Source: Falciphora oryzae (taxonomy: Eukaryota; Ascomycota; Sordariomycetes; Magnaporthales; Magnaporthaceae). From it: 64,000 nucleotides of DNA. Under the pieces are notes generated by a model. The model saw only the letters and a program-made list of their open reading frames with translations. It did not search any database and was not told where the DNA came from. Below, piece by piece: positions 20,833 to 33,100 of the stretch. The DNA lies in NCBI GenBank assembly GCA_000733355.1, contig JNVV01000069.1:1-64000 (forward strand), given 5' to 3'. Within the stretch, counting starts at the first letter, position 1. Each line of letters begins with the position of its first letter. A program made the position numbers and the translations under genes.

Positions 20833-22912
20833 CTAGGGATAGGAGGAAAGAAGGTGCTCCTTACGGCAAAACTTCTTCCATGGGGTTATCTCCTTGTCTT
20901 TCCAGGGCCAAAATTCTTGCTGGGAAGTGTTTTTTTTGCAAGATCGTCGTAATCGGCTGATCCTCACTCCCCCCTTTCTTAGGCTTGTGCTGGGGTAATC
21001 TCGACAGCACATCGGCCTTTTCATTTTGCTTTCCTGGCCGGTAGTTGATCATAAACCAATAACCAGCCAGCTGTTGTGCCCATTTGGCTTGCCTTCAATT
21101 AAGAACTTTGGCCGTCAGGAAATATTCGAGGTTCCGGTAATCCGTATAAACCTTTATCCGGTGCTTTGCCCCTTCGAGGTAATGCCTCCACCTAGCGAAA
21201 CAATCGACGACTGCTAAAAGCTCTTTATCGTGGATTTCGTAGTTGATTTCGGCAGGTGACATTTTGCGTGAATGGAAGGCAACGGGGTGCAGTTTGTTGG
21301 TTTCGGGGTCCCTTTGGGATAGTACCCCTCCAAGGGCAAAGTCCGAAGCGTTTACTTCGATTTGCGCCGGGAGAAACGGATCGAAATGCCGGAGTATCGG
21401 AGGCGAAACGAAAGCGACTTTGAGAGCTTCGAAGGCCTGGTCCATCTCGGGAGTCCATCGCCATTGGCTTTTGGGCAGGGCGTTGGCCGTCGTTATAGGC
21501 CTAACGATTCCTGAAAACCCTTTGATGAACCTCCTGTAAAAGTTGGCGAAGCCAATAAAGGATTGGGAATCCTTAAGGCACTTGGGGGCTTCCCATTGCA
21601 CAATGGCGTCCACTTTATCCTTGGACATTGCGATGCCATTGGGTCCTATTATGTGACCAAGGAATTCGACTTCGTGCACCCCCCAAACGCATTTGCGAGG
21701 GGCCACGGCCAAATTGTGCTTGGTAAGGCGGCGAAGCACCTCCTTTACCAAATCGTCGTATTGTTCCTTGGTCTCGGCGTATATCAGGAGGTCATCCAAA
21801 TATACAAGGAGCCCGGCATCGATAAGGTCCATAAAGATATGGTTCATCATGCTTTGGAAGGTGGCGGGGGCGTTGATAAGGCCCATGGGCATAACCGTGA
21901 ATTCGAAGACTCCGTACTTGCAACGAAAAGCTGTAAGCCATTCGTGGCCTTCTTTCATTCGAATTAGGTTAAACCCGGTTTTAAGGTCGATTTTCGTCAT
22001 CCATTTGGCATTTCGAAGTCGATCCTGGAGCTCCGTAATGAGCGGGATGGGGCACCGAATCGGGATCGTTTTGGCGTTAACGTCCCTATAGTCGACCACT
22101 ACTCTTAAGGGATCGAAGGGGTCTTTCTTTTATGCGAACATAAGGGGCGAACTGTTGGCAGTTTTGCATGGCCTAACCTTGCCGGTTCGCATATGCTTTT
22201 CCAGCCAAGGTTTTAAAACGTCCAGCTCCTTTTGGCTCATTTGGTATAGGGGGCCATGGGTTAATTGGGCTCCCTCCTTTAGGTGAATTTCGTGGTCCCA
22301 GGGCTGATGATCGGGAAAACGGGTAGCGGCCGCTTCCGTTATAATAGGAAGGAACTCCCTAAACTCCTCTGGTACCGATTCGAGGCCGTCCGAATCCGCT
22401 TTGGCCACTTCCTCAGGGGAAGGAATACCATGCCCGTACTTAATGGCCGCAATAACTGCGGGTTCGACCGTTTTCATATCCTCCCGAAGGCGTAAGCCTT
22501 TTAGGGGCCGTAAGTCCTGTGGCTTCCGGGCCCGGGGCTTGTTGCACTTCCGGCACTTGTCCGAATCCATGCGGATATCCCGAAGGTCGCGATCTAATAA
22601 GCCTAAGGGTGGGTGTTGCCTTTGCCATGCGAAGGGTAGGATAACGTCGCAATCTGGATCCGTAGGACTAACTTCGAACGTTTCCGTAAAATAGTGCGTT
22701 TTGTGCCGGAGGGTAACGTCGACCACTAGTTGTTTTCCGGCCCTTGGTTCGACCACCCTTGAAAAGGTAGTTATAATGCGGGGAATAGCTTTGTTGACCA
22801 AATGCCCTGGAAGCTGCTTGGCTATTTTGTCCGAAATAACCTTCGTATCGCTGCCTCCGTCCAAAAGGACCCGAACAGGTATCTCCTTCGATCCCTTTGC
22901 CCGTATATACAT
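20833..22912 (-). pseudogene. Gypsy protease, reverse transcriptase and RNase H
   Basis: The protease part (22912-22130) has VRVLLDGGSDTKVIS, the place of the usual retroviral-type D-S/T-G motif. An in-frame TAA near 22131 precedes the reverse transcriptase (22099-21095), which has IDLKTGFNLI, the VMPMGLINAPATFQ block and the catalytic YLDD box. It continues into RNase H (IEVNASDFALGGVLSQ, where the first motif reads Asn-Ala-Ser-Asp; HDKELLAVV). A TGA follows near 21094, and a short piece with [17 protein letters not shown] follows. All stops can be explained by single C-to-T changes. Confidence 0.9.
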
Positions 22913-22987
22913 ACGGAGGATCGGCCTTGCAAGTTCCCTATCCGTTAGGGGCCTTTTGGTCCGGTTGGCAGCGATAGTCGATGGTTG

Positions 22988-25120
22988 TCAACAGTTATCG
23001 TCCGATTCCGAATCTGATAATTCAAAGATTCGTGTTTCGCTTGGGGCTTCCGAAACGAGGCCTGCAATTTTGGCCCTTTTAGCCTGTGGCTGTTCCTCCT
23101 GTTCGTCCGTCGCAAGGCGTTTAAGGATAGACTTGGCGCCGGCCGTTTTTGCCGGTGCAGGAGGAAGTTCCTTGCCGTTGGTGTCCTTTTTGGCGTAGCA
23201 TTCCAACGTGTGGTGCCCTTCTCTTCTACAGCGCCAGCAGTCGGCTTTGGCCAACTTTCGTGCGTCGATATCGCGTTGTTCGACCCCTTCGAGTGCCAGT
23301 TTGGTCGTAGTCCAAACGTTACTTTTCTTGTTGGCAGCCTTATCGTTGGCCTTCTTTCCGGAACGGGAGCTTGAGGATGGACTTTGGCTCTTGTCCTTGG
23401 AGCCTTTGCCTTGGCGACGGCCCGCGTTCGAGCGCTCCGAAGTCGAAACGGGCTCGTTTTTTCCCTTATCCTTCGGGGTTAGCCCAGGGTCCTGGAGCAT
23501 AACCTCGTGGATTTTGCCGGCTTTTTGGATTGCGGCGAGGAATTCTTCGTCCGTATTAGGGACTCCTCCGCAACGGGAATATACCAATTTGGTAATTTCC
23601 TTTGGGAGGGTGCGGGAAATGTGCTCCCTGAATATAACGCCCGACCATTGCACCGTTTCGTTAAGGTCGAGAAGTTCAGTAAGGTACTGAACAGTATTTC
23701 CCTTATACTTAAGCTCCCTCATCTTTTTGGCGTTACGGTGGTGTTCGGTGGCGTCCCGGAAGCGTTCCTGTAGGGCCGCCGAATAGGCCCGCCAGTTATC
23801 TTCGAGCTGCGCGCTTCGAAGGGACCGAAGGCGTTGATGGTGCCAAACTTGTGCGTTTTCCGTAAGTAGGGACCCGACCCAGTTGATTTTAACTGTATCG
23901 TTAGGAAAGCTTTCGACGTAGGTCTTTATATAGGAGGTAACGCGAAGCCACCATGGCTTAAATTTAGCTAGGTCCTTGCCGTCGTAACTGGGTGGCTTGT
24001 TAAGCTGGACTGGGTTGATGACGGCCGTAGGGATCGGCCCACGCGGGCGAGCAGTTCCCTGTTGGATGGCTTTGATGAGGTCCCGCAAATCGGGGTCTTT
24101 GGAGGCCCGTCCGTTATTTTCGGTGGTATCGTCGTCCGAAGAGGAGTCCGAAGGTTTTAAAGGTTCCGAAGGAATAGCAATATGCTCGGGGGGTTCGTTA
24201 GGTGGCCCCTGGGGAGGCCCTTAAGGGAGTCCCCCGAAGCTTCCGGAGTGCCTGGGACCTGCCGTTGCGGCCCTGTACTGTTGTTGGGTAGCGAAGGCAG
24301 TAGCCCGAACTTGTTGCCGTCGGAGGTTATCGGATGATAGGGGGTCCTGAAGACCCTGGCGTGATGATGCCGACGTTTTAAGCGCCGATTGGGGTAGCGG
24401 TTTCTCCGTAAAAGGGACGGGTTCTTCCTTTTCTGGAGTGCTTTGACGTGAGCCCGGTGGAAGGGACGACCTTTGGAGGGCCGAAAGTACCGTAGCTGAT
24501 CTAGGCCGCCTTCCTTATGCCGCAAATCGCCGGCTTTCCCGTACGGCGTCTTTAACAAGCTGGTGAGTTTGGGCCAATATGCGTCGCTCGGCTTCGGTGA
24601 GGGCCTCGGGCGAAACATGCTCCTTGGTTAGGAGATTCTGGATCTGGGCATCCTTATCGACGGCCCAGTTAGTGACTCCCTCTTCGAAGGTGGAAAGCCG
24701 TGCTTGTAGGTTTTGCAAGTGGTTTTGTTGGGCCCGAGTAACATCCCGAAGCTGAACTAGGGCCTCCGAACGGGTCTGTTGCTTTTTGGCCAAAGTGGCA
24801 ACCGTAGCCCAAACTTGTTGTGCAAATGCCTGGCTTTCTCCGATAATCCGTTGCCGGAATGCCTTTTGTTGGTCGGCGGAAGCGATCAGGCCTTCCTTAT
24901 ACAAGGAGACGACGGTATTGTACGCGTGGGTGATATGGTCGTAATGGGTCCTTATTTCGCGGATTTGTTCCCGATCGGCGAGGATTTCCTGGCTCACATT
25001 TCGGGATAGGGCCGAAATTGCTTCGTGCGTACTGATGAATTCCCGTTGGATTTCGGTCATCCAGCCCGGGGGGTCCTGAAGGCGTCCCACGGATATAAGG
25101 GCTTGTTGTTCGAGGGCCAT
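22988..25120 (-). pseudogene. Gypsy gag region
   Basis: The first frame (25120-24515) encodes a coiled-coil-rich protein. After a stop it continues in the same direction through a Ser/Pro-rich linker (24508-24157) into the conserved gag domain (24088 onward): PPSYDGKDLAKFKPWWLRV and LQERFRDATEHHRNAKKMRELK. A CCHC knuckle (CWRCRREGHHTLEC) and a basic tail follow. At least two stops break the frame. Confidence 0.85.
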
Positions 25121-25148
25121 GCTGAAGGGGGGTGCCGAATACAGGATA

Positions 25149-25445
25149 NNNNNNNNNNNNNNNNNNNNNNNNNNNNNNNNNNNNNNNNNNNNNNNNNNNN
25201 NNNNNNNNNNNNNNNNNNNNNNNNNNNNNNNNNNNNNNNNNNNNNNNNNNNNNNNNNNNNNNNNNNNNNNNNNNNNNNNNNNNNNNNNNNNNNNNNNNNN
25301 NNNNNNNNNNNNNNNNNNNNNNNNNNNNNNNNNNNNNNNNNNNNNNNNNNNNNNNNNNNNNNNNNNNNNNNNNNNNNNNNNNNNNNNNNNNNNNNNNNNN
25401 NNNNNNNNNNNNNNNNNNNNNNNNNNNNNNNNNNNNNNNNNNNNN
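25149..25445. other. Assembly gap (N run)
   Basis: 297 undetermined bases in the 5' leader of the gypsy element. The N count may not be the true length. Confidence 0.99.
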
Positions 25446-25648
25446 GACCCTCTTGTATATTCTTCTCGCTTTCACCCGTTCGAGAACACCGGTGACAGTC
25501 AAAATGTCTGTGGTGTGGCCCCAGGGTTTTATTCGCTAAAGAAGGCAACAGTTGGGGTTTGGGGGTACCGACTGACAGGGCCTCTCCAGAGCTTAGGAGG
25601 AAAGATAGTGAGGCTTCCGTCAGGGGGCAGAGCGTGAGAAAGATTATT

Positions 25649-25943
25649 TGTAACAAGGGGTCAAAGACGGCTTGGAGAAAGAATCTCTAGATTGCAGATA
25701 ATCTTTCTATGGGCTCAAGAGATGCTTGAGGAAGAAGGAATCTCTCGTGGAAGACATAGGAGATGGCAGGGTTTATATAGACCCTTTGTGATCCGTGCGA
25801 AGTATCGAGTACATGATTCACACTGCCTTCCAACCTTCACCGCTTGGCCTTGGGGCCGTTGACCGCCTATGCGGGTCTCCGAACCTCCGTAAGGCCGACT
25901 CGTGATGCCGACTAGTTAGGTCCACGGGTTCTTCCGTGTGACA
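25649..25943 (-). repeat. Gypsy 5' LTR
   Basis: 295 bp, nearly identical to the LTR at 18978-19272 (three transitions). It is followed on the plus strand by the GTGCG target duplication. Confidence 0.95.
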
Positions 25944-25971
25944 GTGCGCCACTCGGTGATGAACCACGTTA

Positions 25972-27330
25972 TTGCTAAAGTGATAAATAAGCTCGACCAA
26001 TTTGTCCTTAAAGACCTTCCATTTTATGGACTAGAAGTGGCAAGATTTGCTTTTGTAGCTAAAAGAAACGGATACAAATCAACAATGGACATCCGCGGCA
26101 AAGTGGGTGACCCAACCATATGGCACTACCGATTAGGACACCCAAATCCGGAGGCAATGAAAAAACTTTCCGGATATGCTAAAGGAGTCCGTCTCGCTCC
26201 CAAACAGAATCCTATCACGGGACTCTGGGAATAGGGACCTAGCACTGTCAAATGTAATAGGTGCGGAAAAGGAAAACTTAAAAAGCAGGTCAGCCGCCGG
26301 CCACAACCACTGCCAACAGAGCCAGGATCAAGGCTTGCTTTGGACTTTATCAACGTCGCTAAGGAAAGCGATAGGTTTAGATTTGTTCTTTTTATTACAT
26401 GCAGGATGATAGGAATGATTTGGGACTTTTGGATGCTTAACCGAAAAGCCGAAACAATTATCCAAACGGTGGACGAAATGGTCGGTCTCCTTATGCACCA
26501 GTTTAACTTCAAAGTGCGAAAAGTTAAATGTAACGGAAAGTTCAGCAAATCCAACAAAATCAAGGAATTTTTTAGGTTTCGATATATAGAGATGCACCCT
26601 TTTTCGCCCCATACACAAGCACAAAACGGCGGAGTAAAGCGTTCTAACGGGATCATTATTACCAAATTTGCAACCATGCGGTCGGCAGCCCAGCTACCAA
26701 AGGGACTCCGGAAAAAAGTTATTATAACATCTATCTATCTCAACAACCGCACACCACAACGACGTCGAATTCCTCCCAACGAACGGCAAGGAAAAAAAGC
26801 GAAGAAAGTCGACTAGCGTTCTCCCTACGAAAAGTTTCACGCCTGGATTGCAACGCGCGACGGCTTCACAAACACAGACTGTCGACCACAACTTGGTCAC
26901 CTCCGGGTCTACGGGTGCAAGGCATTCGCTTTCAAAACAAGCACACTTAACCGCAGTAACAAGCTGGATAAAATCAAAAAGCGAGCCTTTATCGGCTTTT
27001 TAGTGGGATATACAGCTACTAGCATCTACAAGATCTGGAACCCAGCAAACGGTAAGGTCTATTTTGTTAGAAATATTGACTTTAACGAAGAACAATGCTA
27101 TAAAGGAAACGAGGAAGCTTTTGCCTTAAAACTTCGCAATGTTAAGCTAACAATTGAACAAATTGCAGAAAACATTAAGCGTGTATTCGAACGAGAAACC
27201 GACAACTGGCTGCGCACTTCTGCACCCTCCAACATTGGAAAAAACGAAGTCGTTTCCGATTTACGAAATAACTTTGATACGACGCCAGAGAATAGTGCTA
27301 ACACAACGTTAGTGCAAGGGGCTAATTAAT
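25972..27330 (+). pseudogene. Copia integrase region
   Basis: The sequence continues the pol frame after the MITE. It has the integrase zinc-binding pattern (WHYRLGHPNPEAM ... KCNRCGKGK) and a core with LALDFINV. Judged against the family pattern, the second catalytic aspartate position reads Asn (VKCNGKF where a DNG is expected) and the catalytic glutamate position reads Lys (NGGVKRSN where NGxxER is expected). Both are G-to-A changes. Several TAG/TAA codons interrupt the frame. Confidence 0.85.
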
Positions 27331-27660
27331 TTTAAATCCCCGGCTTAGGGGAAAACGGCGTATCCGCCCTGGGTTTTGCCTTTGGTGGCTTCGGCGAAGA
27401 TGGTAGCCCGTACTAGCATGACCCTGGACGGGATGTGAGCAACATTTTTGCTTACAACTCTAACATAACGTTAGAGAATAGTGCTGATATAACGTTAGTG
27501 TAAAGGGCTAATTAATTTTAGATCCCCGGTTTAAAGGAAAACGGCATATCCGCTTTAAGTTCTGCCCCTAAACAGGACCTGGACACTATTTTTATCCGAG
27601 GTTGCTTCGCTAAAGACGGCAGCTTGTACCAGCATGACCTTGGATAGGATTTGGGCAACG
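27300..27660 (+). repeat. Imperfect tandem duplication inside copia pol
   Basis: Two diverged units of about 180 bp, both containing GGGCTAATTAATTTTA(A/G)ATCCCCGG and AACGGC(G/A)TATCCGC. They fill the spacer between integrase and reverse transcriptase. A further short run of CGGGCAACGGCGTGTCCGCC-type repeats follows to 27705. Confidence 0.6.
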
Positions 27661-28115
27661 GCATGTCCGCCCTAACCTTAGCCTCGGGCAACGGCGTGTC
27701 CGCCCCGGACCCTAAAGTTTCCTTTCGGGAAGGAGGCGGGGTTTCGCAATCTAAAGGGACTGATCACCCTTATACGAAAGCAAAGCTACTACCATTCCCT
27801 ACTCCACCACCATCTCTTCCAAATGCATTACTCGCTAAAGCTCTAGCACGAACACATTACAAAGGCCCAAATTACACGTACAATTCCAAAAGCAAACAGA
27901 TTACGGAAGCGTGGGAGGCAGTATTTACCGCTGCAAAACGATATAACCTTGTTAGCATAAAAAATGGAAAATCCATGTTAAAAAACGGCTTAAAACGACT
28001 GTTGTTATCTCGGCACCAACGTCGCCATCCTTTCCTAAAACTTGCTCTAAAGACACTGGATAGTCTCATATGCAACTAAAGAAAAGGGGGTAGCTTTATC
28101 GCTAATAAGGAACCG

Positions 28116-29903
28116 TTGGCAGCACTTAAAAAGCGAGTAAAGGCTGGAGGCAAAGTTTATCGGCAGGAACTACCTCCCCCACCAAAAACACACCGAAACT
28201 TGCACGGACACACCAACAAAAACGGCACAACACCTACCCACCCTCTAGCAAATTGGTTCCTCGCCGCCGAAAAAGACCATTTGGCTTTATATAAAGAAAT
28301 ATGGTTTAAGGTCCCGCGGTCCTAATCCTATAGCTATTAAGTACTGGGATATATGTGGGTATACGTTTACAAATTTAACAAACACGGGTACCTGGAAAAA
28401 GTTAAAGCTCGCTTGGTGGTGCGAGGAAATCAACAACAAAAAAGTCAACTAGAAGAAATATACGCCTTTACGCTGGCAGGTCGCTCTTTCCGCACAATCA
28501 TTGCCATAGCCGCCAAATTCGACCTGCACATAATGCAACTCGACGTCTCCAACGCATTTGTTAACGCCAAGCTTCCCTACGACGTTTACATAAAGATGCC
28601 GGCAGGATACCGGAAAGCGGGACAGGTCCTTAAATTACTAAAGGCGCTATATAGGTTGCGCGAGTCACTTTTACTTTGGCAAAAGGAGTTTTTTTTAATA
28701 CTGAGTAGCTTCAGCTTCTCTGCAGTTCCCCATAAACCCTGCTTTTTTACTGGCAAAGGAATCCTAATCTTCTTCTACGTAGACGACCTTATTGTTATCT
28801 ATAGGGATTTCTACGCTACCGAAGCTAAAGGGGTGGTAAACTCTTTCCGCTACAAATACTCGTTAATAGGAGGAAACGATTTCCAATGGTTTTTCGGTAT
28901 CAGAGTTTTAAGGGACAGACAAAAGAGGAGGATCTGGCTTAACCAAACGTCATATATCGAGAAAATCTACAATTTGGCCGAAAACAAAAAGCTATTCGAC
29001 ATACCGATGGGTTTCACAAAGCTCTAACCAAACAACCAAACCGCAAAACATTGCCGGGTCAAATTATACTAGTAGAAAATCGGATCCATACTTTACGTTG
29101 CCATCATTACTCGACCAAATATAGCGTTCGCCGTATTTCGCTTCGCAAAATTTAATACCAACCCATTAAAAAAACACCACAAAGCAGCCGATCGAGTGTT
29201 TGCATATCTCTATAGCACACGTCATTTTGCCTTCGAATACGGCGGAAGTAACGATTTTATCGTTTATAGTAATACATTTTTTGCAAACAACACATAGGAT
29301 CGCAAAAGCTCCTAAGTATATGCCATTTCGCTTTTTGGTGGAATTATCGGCTGGAAAGCTAGCAAGCAGGCCACAGTAACCACGTTAACAACCGAGGCTA
29401 AACTACTCGCCTTGGCAGAAGTTGCTAAGGAAGCCCTTTTTGTGAGCAGGTTGATCAAAGAGTTAGGAGTTACTCTTGATGACTGCAGCATTAAAATTAA
29501 ATGCGACAATTAGCAAACTATCGGCCTTATCAACAAAGATTTGTACATATTGCAAACCAAGCTCCGTTACGTCGATATTTACAACCACTGGCTACGATAA
29601 AAAGCCTACGCAAAAATAATAAACGTTACATATACGCCAACCGACCAGATGCTTGCAGATGGGCTGATAAAAGCCTTCGCCGGTAGCAAGATGACCCGAT
29701 TTAGAGAACAACTCAACCTAGCAGATATTACCGACATGTTGAAATTTTTGAAAATGCTAGTGGTGATAGAGGAGGATTTGGATAAGATGGAAGAAACTTT
29801 TCCCGGCTCTGAAATAACGGTCAACCATTTTCAAATGGACGAGGGGGACACCACTGTGCCTTTCCGCTTTAATCTGGACGACAAAATGGACGCATTATCT
29901 TAA
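28116..29903 (+). pseudogene. Copia reverse transcriptase and RNase H
   Basis: The reverse transcriptase contains KARLVVRGNQQ, MQLDVSNAFVNAKL (the usual DVxxAFL block) and an intact YVDD box (FFYVDDLIV near 28785). RNase H follows with VYSNTFFANN, where the family normally has Asp, and TTEAKLLALAEVAKEA. Stops are frequent after 29026. The frame ends at 29901-29903, just before the polypurine tract and 3' LTR. Confidence 0.88.
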
Positions 29904-29943
29904 AGGCAGGAAAATTACCACCGGTGCCTTCCTTGAGGGGGTG

Positions 29944-30147
29944 TGTCAGCAAAATCAGGCTAGGTGTCAGACATAATGGTATTGTACAGAAGGATCGCGA
30001 AGATTCCAGTGGCGAACAGAAGTGGGCTGTGCACAAGTGCATAGGCCACCTGCCCTGTGTATATACACCTACGAGGATCTCAGTCCTCTTCGGAAAAAGG
30101 AGGGGGATAATAGAAGCATGATCTTTTGGTGCTTAGAAAGTCTGACA
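29944..30147 (+). repeat. Copia 3' LTR
   Basis: 204 bp. At nine sites it has the C or G state where the 5' LTR has T or A, so it is the less mutated copy. Confidence 0.96.
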
Positions 30148-33100
30148 CATTTCCCTTGCCTCGTCGTACGTGGCATTTGCGATTACGCCGATTCTCACAA
30201 GAACGATCGCTGGCAACGTTATGCCTCTGCCACCGCCGCTGCCTATGCCAAGGAGCTTCTCACCCACGTTCCGCCGACAGAGGTCCAGGAGGCAAAAAGG
30301 GCACTGGAAATTCTTCAGTCCGGTTAGTTCTCCTTTGTCTTTTTAGCCGACTTGGAAGCTAAGTACTGTGTAATCAGTCGAAGCAATCGCTCGGGAAACG
30401 CAACAAAGCGTCGACAGTTTAATGTCGGGTGCAAAGTTCCAGAATATAAAGCTATGGCTTTCCCCACCCGATCCTTTTACTAATTTCAATGATGCAGCGG
30501 AAAAGGGTCATCCAGGAACCGGCGATTGGGTTTTCAAGGGCGCCGCCTTCCGCGACTGGAAGTCGCTTTCAAACGGCCGCTTGCTGCTGCTGGGGCTCTC
30601 CGGATGCGGTAAAACAGTGCTCGCATCGAGTATCCTAAAGAGTTTACGGTCGGAAAGGAGCAGTTCCAGGGTCACGCTCTTCTTTTTCTTCGATTTCAGA
30701 GACAGCCACAAACGGACCGTCGACCAGCTCCTACGTTCGCTTACTTTCCAACTATATACGCAAATCGATTCTTCCCGAGCCGTCCTCGATACCGCGTTCA
30801 ACTTGTCCGATCGCGGTCAAAAGCCGCTGTCTACTGGCGACCTTTCCAAGGCTGTAAAAGAGATGATGCAGGCGAGCAAAAAGGACATCTTCGTTGTTTT
30901 GGACGCTCTCGACGAGTGTGACGCGCGAAAGGAACTGGTCATTTGGCTAGAAGATTGTTCACGCCAAGATCCAACCAACGTCTCTTTCGTCGCCACTAGC
31001 AGACCAGAGGTCGAGTTCGAAAACAGCCTAGCTGGTTGGAGGAAAGAAAATATTACTGCCAGTGCCGCGGAGTTTATAAAACATGACATAAAGTTATTTG
31101 TTGAAGCAAAACTCCATGGGCGGGACTTCCGACGATGGGATTCGAGACCAGATGTCCTACGAAGAATTGAAACAGAGGTCCTCAAGAAAGCCGGCATCAT
31201 GTAAGTCATGTTTGAAGCCCATTGCCCGTTCCCGTCGGCGAAACTCGAAGCAGTCCACCGCTTATCAGCATTAAATAGGTTCAGATTGGCAGCCTGTCAA
31301 ACCGACCTGCTCGCGGATTGCCAGGACCTCGGAGAGGTGCAAGAGCGACTGGACACCTTACCTGGCACCCTGGGCGAGATCTACTGTCGGATGTTGGAAA
31401 GCATTCCAGAAGGGCGACGCAGAGAAAGGACTATACGGCTCCTCCAGTTTCTCTGCTATTCAGAACGGCCTTTGACACTCGGAGAAGCCGTCGACATGGT
31501 AGCTACCAATCTCGAATCTGGTCGTTTTGATCCAGATAATAGGCTGCCCGAGCCTTTGGAGCTCCGAACATCCTGTGCAAGCCTCATCACCGTCGAAACA
31601 AGAGGGCCGGGGGGAGTCACCGAGCTCCAACTGGCCCATTTGTCGGTCAAGGAATATTTGACGTCGAAAGACGCCATCGAGCCATTTCGTGATCCCTTCA
31701 CAGTGGCGAACGCCAGCGGGTCCATAACACGACACTGCTTAGCGTACCTGTCCTCCATCGGATCCCACGGCTCTAGAACACGGTATCCGCTAAGCGGGTA
31801 CGCAGCTCAATTCTGGCTAAACCATGCCAGAACTGCTGAAAGTCTTGAAAGCGTCCGGAATGCTGTTTGGGAGTTCATACATAACCCACACGCATACCGT
31901 AGGTGGGCTCGACTATTCAACCCGGATCCTCCCCGGGGTAGCATGTGGGCTCGACTATTCAACCCGGCTCCAGCACTGCCTCTGCTATATCTCACAGCCT
32001 TGGCGGGCCTCGCGAGAACCGCAACGGCCCTCCTTGGAGAAGGGGCCGACGTCAACGCAAATGGTGGCAGCTACGGCACCGCTCTCCAGGCGGCCTCAAA
32101 CGGAGGCTATACGGACATTGTGCGACTGCTGCTGCACGAGGGAGCCGACGTCGACGCAAGGGGTGGCGAGTACGGCACCGCTTTCCATATTGCCTCAGGG
32201 CGAGGCCATACGGACATTGTGCAACTGCTGCTGGACAAGGTAGCCGACGTCGACGCAAAAGGTGGTGACAGTAACCTTTTATGGGATAGCGACCACGGCA
32301 CCGCTCTCCATATTGCCTCACGGCGAGGCCATACGGATATTGTGCGACTGCTGCTGGATAAGGGAGCCGACGTTAACGCAAAAGGTGGCCGCTTAAGTGG
32401 TAGCTACGAAGGCACCGCTCTCCAGGCGGCCTCAGACCGAGGCCATACGGATATTGTGCAACTGCTGTTGGATAAGGGATCCGATGTTGACGCAAATGGC
32501 AGCTTCGGCACCGCTCTCCAAGCTGCCTCAGCAGGAGGCCATATAAACATTATGCGATTACTGCTGGATAGAGGAGCCGACGTTAACGCAAAAGGTGGCT
32601 ACTATGGCACTGCTCTCCGGGCGGCCTCAAACCGAGGCTACACGGACATTGTGCAACTGTTGCTGGATAAAGGAGCCGACGTTAACGCAAAAGGTAACGG
32701 TCTCGGTACCGCTCTCCAAGCTGCTTCAAAGGAAGGCCACATGGATATTGTGCGACTGCTGCTGGACGAGGGAGCCGACGTCGGCGCAGAGGGTAGCGGC
32801 TATTACAGTACCGCTCTCCAGTGTGCCTCAGGGGGGGGGCTATATAAACATTGTGCGACTGCTGCTGGACGAAGGAGCCGACGTCGACGCAGCGGCTGGC
32901 AAGCATTGTACCGCTCTCCAGGCTGCCTCGGAGGGAGGCCATACGGACATTGTGCGATTGCTGCTGGACGAAGGAGCCGGCGTCGACACAAGGGGTAACT
33001 TTTACGGTACCGCTCTCCAAGCTGCTTCAAACGAAGGCCACATAGATATTGTGCGACTGCTGCTGGACGAGGGAGCCGACGTTAACGCAAAGGGTGGCGA

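Larger units (their letters stand above)
18978..25943 (-). mobile_element. Ty3/gypsy chromovirus-type LTR retrotransposon
   Basis: About 7.0 kb on the minus strand, with 295-bp LTRs at 18978-19272 and 25649-25943 (TGTAAC...TGACA on the plus strand). The 5-bp target duplication is GTGCG (18973-18977 and 25944-25948). Domain order from its 5' end: coiled gag, zinc-knuckle gag, protease, reverse transcriptase, RNase H, integrase, chromodomain. Only a few stops interrupt the frame, and these look like CAA/CAG/CGA changed to TAA/TAG/TGA. An assembly gap of 297 N lies in its 5' leader. A purine-rich tract (AGGAAGAGGAGGATAG, minus strand) abuts the 3' LTR. Confidence 0.97.
18568..25969. mobile_element. 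Palindromic MITE, copy 2, split by a gypsy element
   Basis: The left part is 18568-18977 and the right tip 25949-25969 (25944-25948 repeats GTGCG). The ends are ACGTGGTTTATC and GATGAACCACGT, flanked by TA (18566-18567 and 25970-25971). The long arms are reverse complements: TTAACTCCTAGTTAAATCG on the left answers CGATTTAACTAGGAGTTAA-type sequence on the right. The tips carry doubled CACCGAGTGGCGCAC motifs. Removing the whole insert plus one TA restores the copia codons ACA CTT ATT GCT AAA. Confidence 0.9.
16670..30147 (+). mobile_element. Ty1/copia LTR retrotransposon in the NLR (carries nested elements)
   Basis: It is bounded by two 204-bp LTRs (16670-16873 and 29944-30147; TGTCAG...TGACA) and by the 5-bp target duplication CATTT (16665-16669 and 30148-30152). 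It lies in the same direction as the NLR gene. Without the nested MITE and gypsy (18568-25969, plus one TA) it would be about 6.1 kb. Order of domains: gag with a zinc knuckle, protease, [insertion], integrase, reverse transcriptase and RNase H, the copia order. The coding sequence is broken by many in-frame TAG/TAA codons. A purine-rich tract ending GAGGGGG abuts the 3' LTR. Confidence 0.97.

Noticed and set aside
25119..25656. Open frames running across the N gap
   Set aside because: The frames are artefacts of undetermined bases.
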